In this document: piece after piece, positions 1 to 8,814 of the stretch
How the letters are laid out: each line of letters begins with the position of its first letter
How positions within the stretch are numbered: the stretch's first letter is position 1
From: Crossaster papposus
Taxonomy: Eukaryota > Echinodermata > Asteroidea > Velatida > Solasteridae
DNA: 64,000 bases
Direction: 5' to 3'
Assembly: GCA_037893245.1 (NCBI GenBank)
Contig: JBAIAA010000315.1
Span: forward strand, 496,001-560,000
Notes under the pieces: generated by a model
What the model was told of the DNA's origin: nothing
Databases searched by the model: none
Seen by the model: only the letters and a program-made list of their open reading frames with translations
Position numbers and translations under genes: made by a program

Positions 1-960
1 TGGCAGAACGATCTTCAATTTCGTGCAATGCCATTGAGTCATTGTTACATACAGATAATATTGAATATAGAACCAACTTTGTAATACTATTATGATCAAT
101 ACACGATCGATGATTTTGTCAGGAAACCGGACTAGCTGTCTAATTGTTTGTAACTAAAAACTAGTGCCCCCCCCCCTGTTTTTGATAGTCTGTTGTTTGC
201 TCATAGAGGTTCAGCTACGTATGACTTACTTTCCATTACCTTCCATTGATATTGAATGAGCTGAAAACGAACTCAATGTGCTTATTCCGATATTTTGTTC
301 CTTTTACTCACGATAATATGGGTTGGCCCTCCCTCTATGAATAGGAACCCTGTGGTGAGCGTTCGCGGGTATGTATGGGAGTACGGGCCGAATTTGTGTC
401 CCAGTTCGCCCCTGTTGAGGTCCTTTTGCGTACACTAAGAGTAAATAGAATCCACCATCTAATTATGATCAATACTCGAATAGAGATAATTTAAGTGTCG
501 TTGATTGCAAGTTGCCACCCAAGTTTTGTTGTGTTCGTTCAGTCATATTATTATTATGGTATTCATTTGTCCACTCTTGTCAAATACGTTTTCTCACTAT
601 TATTTTATTTTGTTTTTTATTCGCAGCATAACATTTGTTTTGAGTGTATCGATGTAGTTGATATACATGTACCGAGATTGAAAATAACCACAGGTTCAGT
701 GAAAATGCTACCAACATCCAACGAATGTCGCTGGGTCAAAATGATCGAGGTTATCTTGATATGACACACAATGTCTCTGGCGATTAGGGAGTTTTCTGTC
801 TAGAATTATTCCCTCTTCTGTTTTAATGAAGTTTCAGTTGAAGACGTAAGATGAATACAAAGTGTTCAATCCTAAGCCATTTTCTTGATATTTCTTTTCT
901 ATATACACACAATTAAACTTTATCAAATAATGTTTTTTTCTAACGACTCTTTGTTTACAG

Positions 961-981
961 GTTTCTCGCAGATTGCAAGAG
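961..981 (+). CDS. Micro-exon, 21 nt (VSRRLQE)
   Basis: A pyrimidine-rich tract and tttacag precede it, and gtaagtgtac follows. Phase 0 reads VSRRLQE without a stop. Flanking intron sequence closely matches the units at 55,347 and 61,157, but the exon itself is largely different, with about 9 of 21 positions shared with the 55,347 exon by hand count. It is inferred to be an internal cassette exon. Confidence 0.6.
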
Positions 982-1934
982 GTAAGTGTACATTCGATTC
1001 GCTCTTGCCGTTTCACTTCGGCGTTCATAAGTTTATTTCACGGTTTCGCCCCATCTAGTCGATATACTGTCACCAATTATGGCACTTACAAAATGTCCAG
1101 AAGATTTTTTTTCTGTCAGGAAAAGACATAGTTGGTTCGATATAAAATCGTCAATAAATGTTAGGAGAGTTTGGGTGCCTTTTTAAGATGCCAAGTGCAC
1201 CCCATGGATCCTGTCTTGTAGAGCGATTATAGAATGCAATGAAATGAATGGTAATTATTTCACTGCAAACCTACTTTTAAGTTGTAACCGAAGCATTCAT
1301 AAATCATTCCATTGCAAGCGAAAGGAAGAAAGTGTAACTTTAAAAAGGAAAGAAGTTAACCTCCCGTGCCAGAAATAGATATTTACAAAAAAAGCAAGCC
1401 CAGTCAAATTTCCTTCAACAACAACCAAACTTCTGAGTATTACTGTTCCCCAAGCCTTGCTTCACTCAATCTTTATGTTTTCTTGATTTTATTACACGGC
1501 GGAGTTTTGCGTTTTCCTTGGAGGGCGATTTTACAGGTTCAACGTCTTTATACAATTATGTCATTGGAATTAAAACAAATTCCAGAGGAAAGGAGAACAT
1601 ATCCAGAAGAAAACGTTGAAACTTTGTAATAGTATATATTTATTGAGACGTAAGAGGCAGCAACATGGTGTTTCAAGTTCTGTACTAATTGTTTAGAGTT
1701 GTTTTCAATTTTCTCTGCCTTTTATATCGATATTTGTCTTCAAGTGTGAACTGTGACGTTTTGTGAGTACTTGTGATTAACTGCACCTTTAATGTTTTTG
1801 TGAACTGTGATGTAAAAGTGACATTTTTGAATCATTTTGTGCTGCACTTTTTAGCTAATAATAATTACCCCATTGGATAAGTGGCGCCAGACATGCTGTT
1901 GTAGCCGTGTGAACTAGAGATATAGTCTGGTACC

Positions 1935-2978
1935 TTGCTTCATTTCATCATGTGCTATCATACATGCACTAATGTGAGACCACTGACTTACTGTAGAGAC
2001 GTTTTGCTCTCAACAAGGCACCTGTGCAATGATGTCAAGCTTGATCAGGAAGTGTGGAATACTATTAAAGCCCTCCAAATAAATAAACCGTTCAGGAGCT
2101 GCCGTGCTGGAAGGATGAAGCAGCGCAGAATTACGACTTGCACAGGACACTCACAGGATCAGCGACATTGGGCTTCGCCTTGTGGCTCTTCGACCAACTA
2201 TTGCCGAGGGTGTAACAGTTTAAATCTTGTTCACATTCCCTTGCAACCGATGGAAAATAATCGTGCGCCATCTGTCAAATTTGCAGCTTGGAATGCTCGG
2301 TCAATTAAACCTAAAACTGTGTATGTATGTGACTTCATCATCTCCAGTAAACTAGACATCTTAGCCATTACAGAGTCATGGCTGACAGACGATGATCGAT
2401 CTAATCGGGCACTTGCTGATATTAAGAACACCCTACCAGACTTTCAACTGCATCATATTCCAAGATATCATACAGCTGGTGGAGGTGTTTGTGTGATCCT
2501 ACGTAAGGGTTTCACAGTGACAGTCAATAAATGTGCTGTGTACAAGGCATTTGAGCACATGGACATCACCATTCATGTTAAATCCACGTCAGTAAGACTT
2601 TTTATTGTGTACCGCCCACCATATTCCAAAAGGAACAAGCTGACATCTCAGATGTTCTTTACAGACTTTTCTAGCATGCTGGAATGTATAAACAATATTC
2701 CAGGTCGAGTTGTGCTTGCTGGTGATTTTAATCTCCATATGGATGACCAAACAAATCCAGATGCTAACATCATGATCAATATACTGAATGTTGCTAATCT
2801 TAAGCAGCATGTCAGTATGTCAACTCACAGGAGTGGTCATACACTTGACCTCTTGATTAGCAGGGATACTGACAACGTCGTATCGGGTGTCACAGTTCAA
2901 AGTGACCTGCCATCTGATCATGCAGCCATAGTGTGTTATTTGAACATAGCTCGACCAGACCCTGTGAGATATATATGA
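1935..2978 (+). CDS. LINE endonuclease domain (EEP superfamily)
   Basis: The recognisable domain starts about 110 residues in. Motifs in order are WNARS, TESWL, VYRPP, GDFN, HTLDLLI and SDHA, which supply the Asn, Glu, Asp and His residues of the exonuclease-endonuclease-phosphatase fold used for target nicking in LINEs. The frame closes at 2978 in the linker toward the reverse transcriptase, where the continuation moves to another frame. The roughly 100 residues before WNARS resemble nothing I know and may be untranslated leader read as protein. This is element coding sequence, not a host gene. Confidence 0.85.
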   Translation: MLHFIMCYHTCTNVRPLTYCRDVLLSTRHLCNDVKLDQEVWNTIKALQINKPFRSCRAGRMKQRRITTCTGHSQDQRHWASPCGSSTNYCRGCNSLNLVHIPLQPMENNRAPSVKFAAWNARSIKPKTVYVCDFIISSKLDILAITESWLTDDDRSNRALADIKNTLPDFQLHHIPRYHTAGGGVCVILRKGFTVTVNKCAVYKAFEHMDITIHVKSTSVRLFIVYRPPYSKRNKLTSQMFFTDFSSMLECINNIPGRVVLAGDFNLHMDDQTNPDANIMINILNVANLKQHVSMSTHRSGHTLDLLISRDTDNVVSGVTVQSDLPSDHAAIVCYLNIARPDPVRYI

Positions 2979-3266
2979 GACTACTTTTCGCAAACTGCGG
3001 CAAATAGACATCGAACAGTTCAAGTGTGACATCAGTGCTTCACTCACCATCAATCCATTTGCGGATTTGAGCACACGTGTTGAACAGTATAATCGTGTTT
3101 TGTCTGAGCTTCTCAACAAACATGCGCCAACTGTGACACGATTTATCACACTTAGACCCCATGCCCCCTGGTACAATGACATGTTGCATGAGCAGAAGCG
3201 GGCAAAACGTCGCCTGGAGCGAAAGTGGAGTAGTGGACATCATCTGGACTTGAGGTACACAAACAG

Positions 3267-5141
3267 TTGTACCACGAAGGGTGCCGCAAGTACAATTCGT
3301 CACTTGAGAAGTCAAAGACAGACTATCACCGAGCTCAAGTAAGTGACTGTGAGCAGGGAAAGTTGTTCAACTTCATTGATAAACTTTCTGCTGCCAAACC
3401 AGCCAAGATACTCCCACTACACGACTCAGCCAGTGATCTTGCACACGAATTCTCCGAGTTCTTCTGTGAGAAAACTAAGAAGGTCAGAGATGAGCTGGAC
3501 ATTTTATCTGTCAACACCCCTGTGCATGACGAACAAATCACGGTCCCACAACTCTCCGAGTTTGTTGAAATGTCCCATGCAGCAGTACGTAAAGTCATCA
3601 TAGACTCAAAGTCGAAGTCTTGCCCTCTTGATCCCATTCCATCCTGGCTGTTGAAGAGGTGTATTGATGACCTGTTACCAGTTATATGTGATATTGTTAA
3701 TTACTCTATTACATCTGGAGAAGTACCCGGTACTTTCAAGGAAGCTCGGTTGACACCATTGATTAAGAAACCTACTCTTGATCCGGAGTGCTTAAACAAC
3801 TATTGTCCGATTTCCAATCTCTCATTCCTCTCAAAAGTCACCGAGAGATGTGTCGCTGAACAGTTAACCAGTCACCTTGTTGTGAACAACTTACATGGTG
3901 AACGGCAGTCGGCTTATCGTAAACATCATTTAACAGAAACGGCACTATTACGTGTCTCTAACGACATACTCCAATCTGTCGATGCACACGGGGAGGTGAT
4001 TCTTGTTCTACTGGATCTTACAGCTGCGTTTGATACCATAGATCATGGTAGTCTGTTGCAGAGAATGTCAAATCGCTATGGCATAAACGGAACAGCACTT
4101 CAGTGGTTTCGGTCTTATCTCTCAGATCGTGCTCAAGCAGTTGTGATCGATGGCGTCCAGTCTACATTGTCTCCACTCATTGATGGAGTCCCACAGGGCT
4201 CTGTGCTGGGTCCTGTTTGTTTCACAATGTACACCGCACCGCTCGAGGATGTGGTGAGATCATCTGATGGCGTTGAGTTGATGTCATATGCGGATGACAC
4301 TCAACTGTACATGCTCATCAATTCCTGTGAGAAGGCCACTGGGAAAGCCAGTTCAACAGCTACTGCAATTTCACAGCTTGAGTGGTGTGTGCGTAAAGTG
4401 AAATCTTGGATGGCCGCAAACAGATTAAAACTAAATAGTGGAAAGACTGAGATTTTGCATATCACATCAAAGTTCACGAGGCGTTTGTTACCAGTCGAAT
4501 ATCTCCAGATTGGTTTGGAGTCTGTTCAAACCGTGTCCTCAGCGCGAAATTTGGGTGTTACCTTTGATAAAAACTTCACTATGACAATGCACATCAACAA
4601 CACTTGTCGTGCTGCAAATTTTGCTCTGCGAAAGATCGGGCAAATTCGCAAATACCTCGACCAGAGAACTGCCGAAAAGCTCGTCCACGCATTCATCACC
4701 TCGCGACTTGACTACTGTAACAGTCTGTTATTCGGTCTGCCAGAGTGTGAGCTTGTAAAGCTACAGCATGTTCAAAATGCTGCAGCTAGAATGGTCACCC
4801 GCGTCAGAAAACACCATCATATCACTCCAGTTCTGCATGAGCTACATTGGCTGCCAGTCCGTAAACGAGTTGTGTTCAAGGTTTTGCTGCTGACATATAA
4901 AGCACTCCATGGGTTAGCGCCGAAGTACATCTCTGAGCTCCTCACTGAGCACAAGCCCACACGCTCGTTAAGGTCTGGTGCCAAACACTTGTTGAAACAA
5001 ATGAGAACATCCACAGCATATGGTAATCGATCCTTTGCAGCCGCTGCTCCAAAACTGTGGAATGAACTCCCACTGACAATCAAATTTGCAGGGTCCTTGC
5101 AGTGTTTCAAATGCCTACTAAAAACACATCTTTTTAAGTAA
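3267..5141 (+). CDS. LINE reverse transcriptase
   Basis: A long open frame of 624 codons. The thumb-to-palm order typical of L2/CR1 elements is visible: SCPLDPIPSWLLKR, a NYCPISNLSFLSKVTER block, LLDLTAAFDTIDH, GVPQGSVLGP and the catalytic YADDTQLY near 4283-4310. A C-terminal LDYCNSLLFGLP...LHELHWLPVRKRV region follows, which is common in animal L2-like proteins. The domain properly starts upstream: the stretch 2985-3257 (RKLRQIDIEQF to HHLDLR) lies in a different frame and joins by a frameshift near 3255. The core is intact, but the element cannot make a full polyprotein. Confidence 0.9.
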   Translation: MYHEGCRKYNSSLEKSKTDYHRAQVSDCEQGKLFNFIDKLSAAKPAKILPLHDSASDLAHEFSEFFCEKTKKVRDELDILSVNTPVHDEQITVPQLSEFVEMSHAAVRKVIIDSKSKSCPLDPIPSWLLKRCIDDLLPVICDIVNYSITSGEVPGTFKEARLTPLIKKPTLDPECLNNYCPISNLSFLSKVTERCVAEQLTSHLVVNNLHGERQSAYRKHHLTETALLRVSNDILQSVDAHGEVILVLLDLTAAFDTIDHGSLLQRMSNRYGINGTALQWFRSYLSDRAQAVVIDGVQSTLSPLIDGVPQGSVLGPVCFTMYTAPLEDVVRSSDGVELMSYADDTQLYMLINSCEKATGKASSTATAISQLEWCVRKVKSWMAANRLKLNSGKTEILHITSKFTRRLLPVEYLQIGLESVQTVSSARNLGVTFDKNFTMTMHINNTCRAANFALRKIGQIRKYLDQRTAEKLVHAFITSRLDYCNSLLFGLPECELVKLQHVQNAAARMVTRVRKHHHITPVLHELHWLPVRKRVVFKVLLLTYKALHGLAPKYISELLTEHKPTRSLRSGAKHLLKQMRTSTAYGNRSFAAAAPKLWNELPLTIKFAGSLQCFKCLLKTHLFK

Positions 5142-5506
5142 TTTTCAATAGTTTCTGCTGGTGGTTTATTGTTAGTTCTAAAATTGTTTTATTATTAAGC
5201 ATAAGTTTTAACTGTCATAGCTGGTCTGTTTTATTTAATTAGTGCGTTATTATTAAGAATTTTAAGTGTATAATGAATTAGTGTGTAATATTTTAAGGAT
5301 TAAGTTGCTATTTTGTAAAGCGCATTGAGCTATCTATGATTGAAAATGCGCTATATAAATGCGGTTTATTATTATTATTATTAGACACACTGTTGAATCA
5401 TGTGCCATTTTCTTGGTTTGTATTCCCTTTATACACACAATTAAACTGTATAAATTAATGTTTTTCTAACATCTCTTTTGTTTCTTTACATGGCTCACCA
5501 CGCAAG

Positions 5507-5515
5507 CCTTTTGAT
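5507..5515 (+). CDS. Candidate 9-nt micro-exon (PFD), shifted acceptor
   Basis: In this unit the usual tttacag reads tttacat. The next AG is cgcaag, 15 nt downstream, leaving 9 nt (CCT TTT GAT) before gtaagtgtac. Had the upstream G been kept, the exon would be 24 nt and still in frame (GSPRKPFD). It could be a used shifted acceptor or a dead cassette. Confidence 0.35.
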
Positions 5516-6161
5516 GTAAGTGTACATTTGATTCGCCTTCACTGTTTAATTTCGGACTTCATATAAGTTTATTTCAACGGTTTTCCATATCTGGTCGATA
5601 TGCTGTCATCAGTGTATATGAGATTTTTCTCAGTTAGTTTAACTCTGCCTGAAAATCATTGGTTCCATATAAACTCTTACAGTGTTGAAGTCAATTGCAC
5701 GGCAGCAATAATAATTCTTTTGGCCTACTGTTGTGCAAGACTAAACTCCACTTTAAACTACACTGTTATTCAATTTTACCAAAATGTTGGTGAAATTGTA
5801 TAAAAAATGTTTTAAAATGAGTATTACTGTTCCCTCAAGACTTGTTTCAATCAATCCTTCTTTTTTCGTGATTTCCTTACACGGCAGAGTTTTGCGTTTT
5901 TTCTTGGATTGCGATTTCACAGATTTAACTTCTTTATACAATTATGTCATCGGAATTATAAAAAGTTCCAGGGGAAAGAAGGAAATATCCAGAAGAAAAC
6001 GTTGAAACTTTGTAATATATTTATTGAGACGTAAGGTGAAGACAAAGTTTTGAATCCTGTGCCATTTTCTTGGTTTTCCCTTGATACACACTATTAAACT
6101 TTATCAATGAATGCTTTTCTAACATTTCTGTTTTGTTTCTTTACATGGCTCATCACGCAAG

Positions 6162-6170
6162 TATTCACGG
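6162..6170 (+). CDS. Candidate 9-nt micro-exon (YSR), shifted acceptor
   Basis: It has the same arrangement as at 5507: tttacat in place of tttacag, then cgcaag, 9 nt, and gtaagtgtaa. It reads YSR in phase 0, or GSSRKYSR if the lost acceptor is imagined back. The arrangement is shared with units at 45,946, 50,729 and 62,206. Confidence 0.35.
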
Positions 6171-6404
6171 GTAAGTGTAAATTCGATTTGCCTTTATTTT
6201 TTAACTTCAGAGTTCATATAAGTATATTTTACGGTTTCGCCATATCTGGTCGATATACTGTCATCAGTGTATATGCGATTCTTCTTCGTTAGTTTAACTC
6301 TGCCTGAAAATCATTGGTTCCATATAAACTCTTTATACTCTTTATACACACAATTAAACTTGTTCGGTGAATGTTTTGTTAACATCTCTTTGGTTTATTT
6401 ACAG

Positions 6405-6428
6405 CCCGGACGTGGCAAAGAGTCACCG
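6405..6428 (+). CDS. Micro-exon, 24 nt (PGRGKESP)
   Basis: It lies between atttacag and gtaagtgtac and reads PGRGKESP in phase 0. Only about 235 nt separates it from the 6162 candidate, the closest spacing in this array. It is Pro/Gly/Lys-rich like several other cassettes. Confidence 0.6.
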
Positions 6429-7683
6429 GTAAGTGTACATTCGATTTGGCTTCACTGTTCATATGAGTTTATTTATATCCGGTCGATATACTGTCATCAT
6501 ATATGCGATTTTTCTTCGTTAGTTTAAATCTGCCTGAAAATCATTGGTTCCATATCAACTCTTACATTGTTCAAGTCAATTGCAGGGCTGCAATATTATA
6601 TCTTTTGACTTGATGTCGTGCAAGACCAAGCTCCATTTTAAACTACATTGTTAATCAATTTTACCGAATTGTCAAGTACACTCATAGATCCTGTCTTGTA
6701 AAACGATTATAGAATGCATACAAACGAATGGTAATTACTTCACTGTCAACCTGATTTGAAGTTGCAACCGAAACATTTCCATGTTGCACAAAAACATATT
6801 TACCGGGAAAAGAGTCTGAAGAGTGGCAGAACGGTCTTCAATTTTTGTTTAACGACTTTGTGCCATGCCATGTTTGAGTTCTTGTTCCATACAGATATTA
6901 TTGAATATAGAACCAACTATGTAATACTATTATGATCAATACACGATCAGTGATTTTGTCAGGAAACCAGACTAGCTGCCTTGTTTGTAACTAAAAAAAC
7001 TAGTGTTTTCCCCCCCTGTTTTTGATAGTCTGTTTTTAGTCATAGAGGTTCAGCTACGTATGACTTACTTTCCATTCCCTTAAACTACAGTGTTAATCAA
7101 TTTTACCGAAATGTCAAGTACACTCATGGACCCTGTTTTGTAAAACGATTATAGAATGCATTGTATAGAAACGAATGGTAATTACTTCACTGATGTCAAC
7201 CTGCTTTAAAGTTGTAACCGAAGCATTCATAACTCACCCAATTGCAAGCGAAAGAAAGAAAGTGTAGCTTTAAAAAGGAAAGAAGTTAACCTCCCGAGCC
7301 AGAAATAGACATTTACTAAGAAAAGTAAGTCCAGTCAAGTTTTCTGCAACAACAACAAAACTTCTGAGTATTACTGTTCCCTCAAGACTTGCTTCACTCA
7401 ATCTTTCTGTTTTCGTGATTTCATTACACGGCGGAGTTTTTCTTTTTTCTTTGGAGGGCGATTTTAAGGGTTTAACTTCTTTATACAATTATGTCTTCGC
7501 AATAAACCAAATTCAGAGGAAAGGCGAACATATCCAGAAGAAAACGTTGAAACTTTGTAATAATATATTTATTGAGACAAAGTGTTGAATCCTGTGCCAT
7601 TTTCTTGGTTTTTATTCCCTTTATACAAACTATTAAACTTTATCAATGAATGTTTTTCTAACATATCTTTTGTTTCTTTACAG

Positions 7684-7704
7684 GCCCCAGACAGGACGGC
7701 ACCG
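7684..7704 (+). CDS. Micro-exon, 21 nt (APDRTAP)
   Basis: It lies between ctttacag and gtgagtgtac and reads APDRTAP in phase 0. The exon and its gtgagt donor are identical to the cassette at 53,336 in the right array, and the flanking introns are very close too. This is the last ordinary cassette before the constant exons of the ZU5-death gene. Confidence 0.65.
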
Positions 7705-8040
7705 GTGAGTGTACATTCGATTCGCCTTCACTGTCGAACTTCAGAGTTAATTATAAATATATTTCACGGTTTCGCCATATCTGGTCGATATACTGTCATC
7801 AGTGTATATGCGATTTGTTTTCGTTAGTTTAACTCTGCCTGAAAATCATTGGTTCCATATAAACTCTTACTTTGTTGAAGAATTTTGCAGGGCTGCAATA
7901 TTAATTATTTTGACTTGATGTCGTAGAAACCACTTTAAACTGCAGTGTTAATCAATTTTACCGAAATGTCAAGTACACTCATGGATCCTGTATAATTACT
8001 ATAAAGAATATTTTCCCTCTTGAAATTAGTCTACATGGTC

Positions 8041-8060
8041 AATGCTTTCTACAGGTAAGT
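8041..8060 (+). other. Zero-length exon / recursive splice-site-like motif
   Basis: ctttctacag is followed directly by gtaagt (junction 8054/8055). An acceptor abutting a strong donor is the consensus of a recursive (ratchet) splice site. It lies in the inferred intron of about 1.05 kb between the 7684 micro-exon and the 8760 constant exon. It could equally be a cassette whose exon was lost entirely. Confidence 0.35.
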
Positions 8061-8256
8061 AATAATCTTTAGAATGGCAGACAGGCCTACTGCCTGCAGA
8101 AGACTGGCTTTTGGAATAGTTATTGGAACACAGTGGTGGTAGTCCACTATCAAATGACATGAAATTACGTATCACCATGGGTTACATACAAGAAGTATTA
8201 GCTAACCAGACGTGTTGTCAAGACGACTGTTTTTAAATATCTTTGAGATGCTGGTG

Positions 8257-8420
8257 TCATATGAAAATCAGACTCCTATAGAAATCAGACCTTTGTTTTC
8301 TATTATTGTTTAAACCATCTCACGTGACAGATCACGCTCCTAATTATCTCTCCTTAATCATGCGCAATACTACCAATGAGTCTGGATTTCATGGAGTCTG
8401 AAATTCATGCTACCCCGGAT
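8257..8420 (+). repeat. Degenerate copy of the VTYKYQVKP block
   Basis: The words tcacgtgac, cctaattatct, catgcgcaatact and agtctgaaattcatgc match the repeat block at 48,190, 51,715 and 57,690, but the reading frame seen there is broken here. It shows that the array homology reaches almost to the constant exon. Confidence 0.6.
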
Positions 8421-8617
8421 TTGCGAAAAGGACCGCCTCTGTGTATTAAAAGGGGGGTATATATGGCATGTTAGTACCTAAAATAGCTCATCTCAAAGTT
8501 GTTATCGTAAATAATTACAACGATTGTGGCTTGATCAACGACGTATCGATTAAAAAAACAGCACAATTGTTCATATTATCATTATAAAGCTCTCACATAA
8601 ACACAAATATATTGCCT

Positions 8618-8692
8618 ATTTGAGAGCTCAGTTGGTAGAGCACCGTAACTGCAATTCGGAGGTTACAGGTCCAAACCCCGTTCCAGTCATTT
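8618..8692 (+). repeat. tRNA-derived SINE-like head
   Basis: A good A-box-like word, gagctcagttggtagagc, is followed by ggaggttacaggtccaaacc, a degraded B-box. The acceptor-stem halves do not pair, so it is not a working tRNA. The internal loop ctgcaat resembles a tRNA-Cys type. Most likely it is the head of an old tRNA-derived SINE inside the intron. Confidence 0.45.
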
Positions 8693-8759
8693 TCTTTGCT
8701 GCACGTTTAAGAATGAACAAAAAACACCACATTTTGCAGTTCCTCGTTTTTGTTTTCAG

Positions 8760-8814
8760 GAAACAAGCTTTGCTATAACAGCGGAGAAATCTGTGAATTT
8801 ACAATCATCTCCAG
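8760..8814 (+). CDS. First constant exon of the ZU5-death gene (55 nt)
   Basis: Acceptor ttgttttcag, donor gtacgt. In phase 0 it reads ETSFAITAEKSVNLQSSP and leaves one base, which joins the two bases at the start of the ZU5 exon to make Gly. This exon converts phase 0 (the phase of every micro-exon) to phase 1, the phase needed by the ZU5 exon. It is the main link between array and gene. Confidence 0.65.

Larger units (their letters stand above)
1652..5385 (+). mobile_element. L2/CR1-group LINE, near full length, inactive
   Basis: A non-LTR retrotransposon of about 3.7 kb with a 5' leader, an apurinic-type endonuclease frame, a reverse transcriptase frame and a short 3' tail. The tail ends in gcgctatataaatgcgg and a run of TTA triplets, a style common in L2/CR1-like elements. 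It interrupts a cassette-array unit: sibling units (for example near 53,213) read gagacgtaag then atgaagacaaagtg, whereas here gagacgtaag is followed by the LINE and then agacacactg. No clean target duplication is visible and about four host bases seem lost. Two frameshifts separate the coding parts, near 2975 and 3255, so this copy is dead. It is the only LINE copy in the array, so it landed after the units had multiplied. Confidence 0.88.
1..8040 (+). repeat. Micro-exon cassette array 1 (left array)
   Basis: Tandem, diverged units share landmark blocks: an AT-rich stretch ending in a pyrimidine run and tttacag, a very short candidate exon, then gtaagtgtacattcg and a conserved intron running through a catatctggtcgatatactg block. 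Five candidate micro-exons are placed at 961, 5507, 6162, 6405 and 7684. The same blocks recur at 45-64 kb. Positions 430-980 match 54,840-55,370 and 60,600-61,180 closely, so the units belong to larger super-units. A LINE interrupts the array at 1.65-5.39 kb. Between the micro-exons I see only intron-like repeat sequence. The array ends just upstream of the first constant exon of the ZU5-death gene on the same strand. Confidence 0.85.

Noticed and set aside
8618-8692. Functional tRNA gene
   Set aside because: A-box is good but the acceptor stem does not pair and the B-box is degraded.
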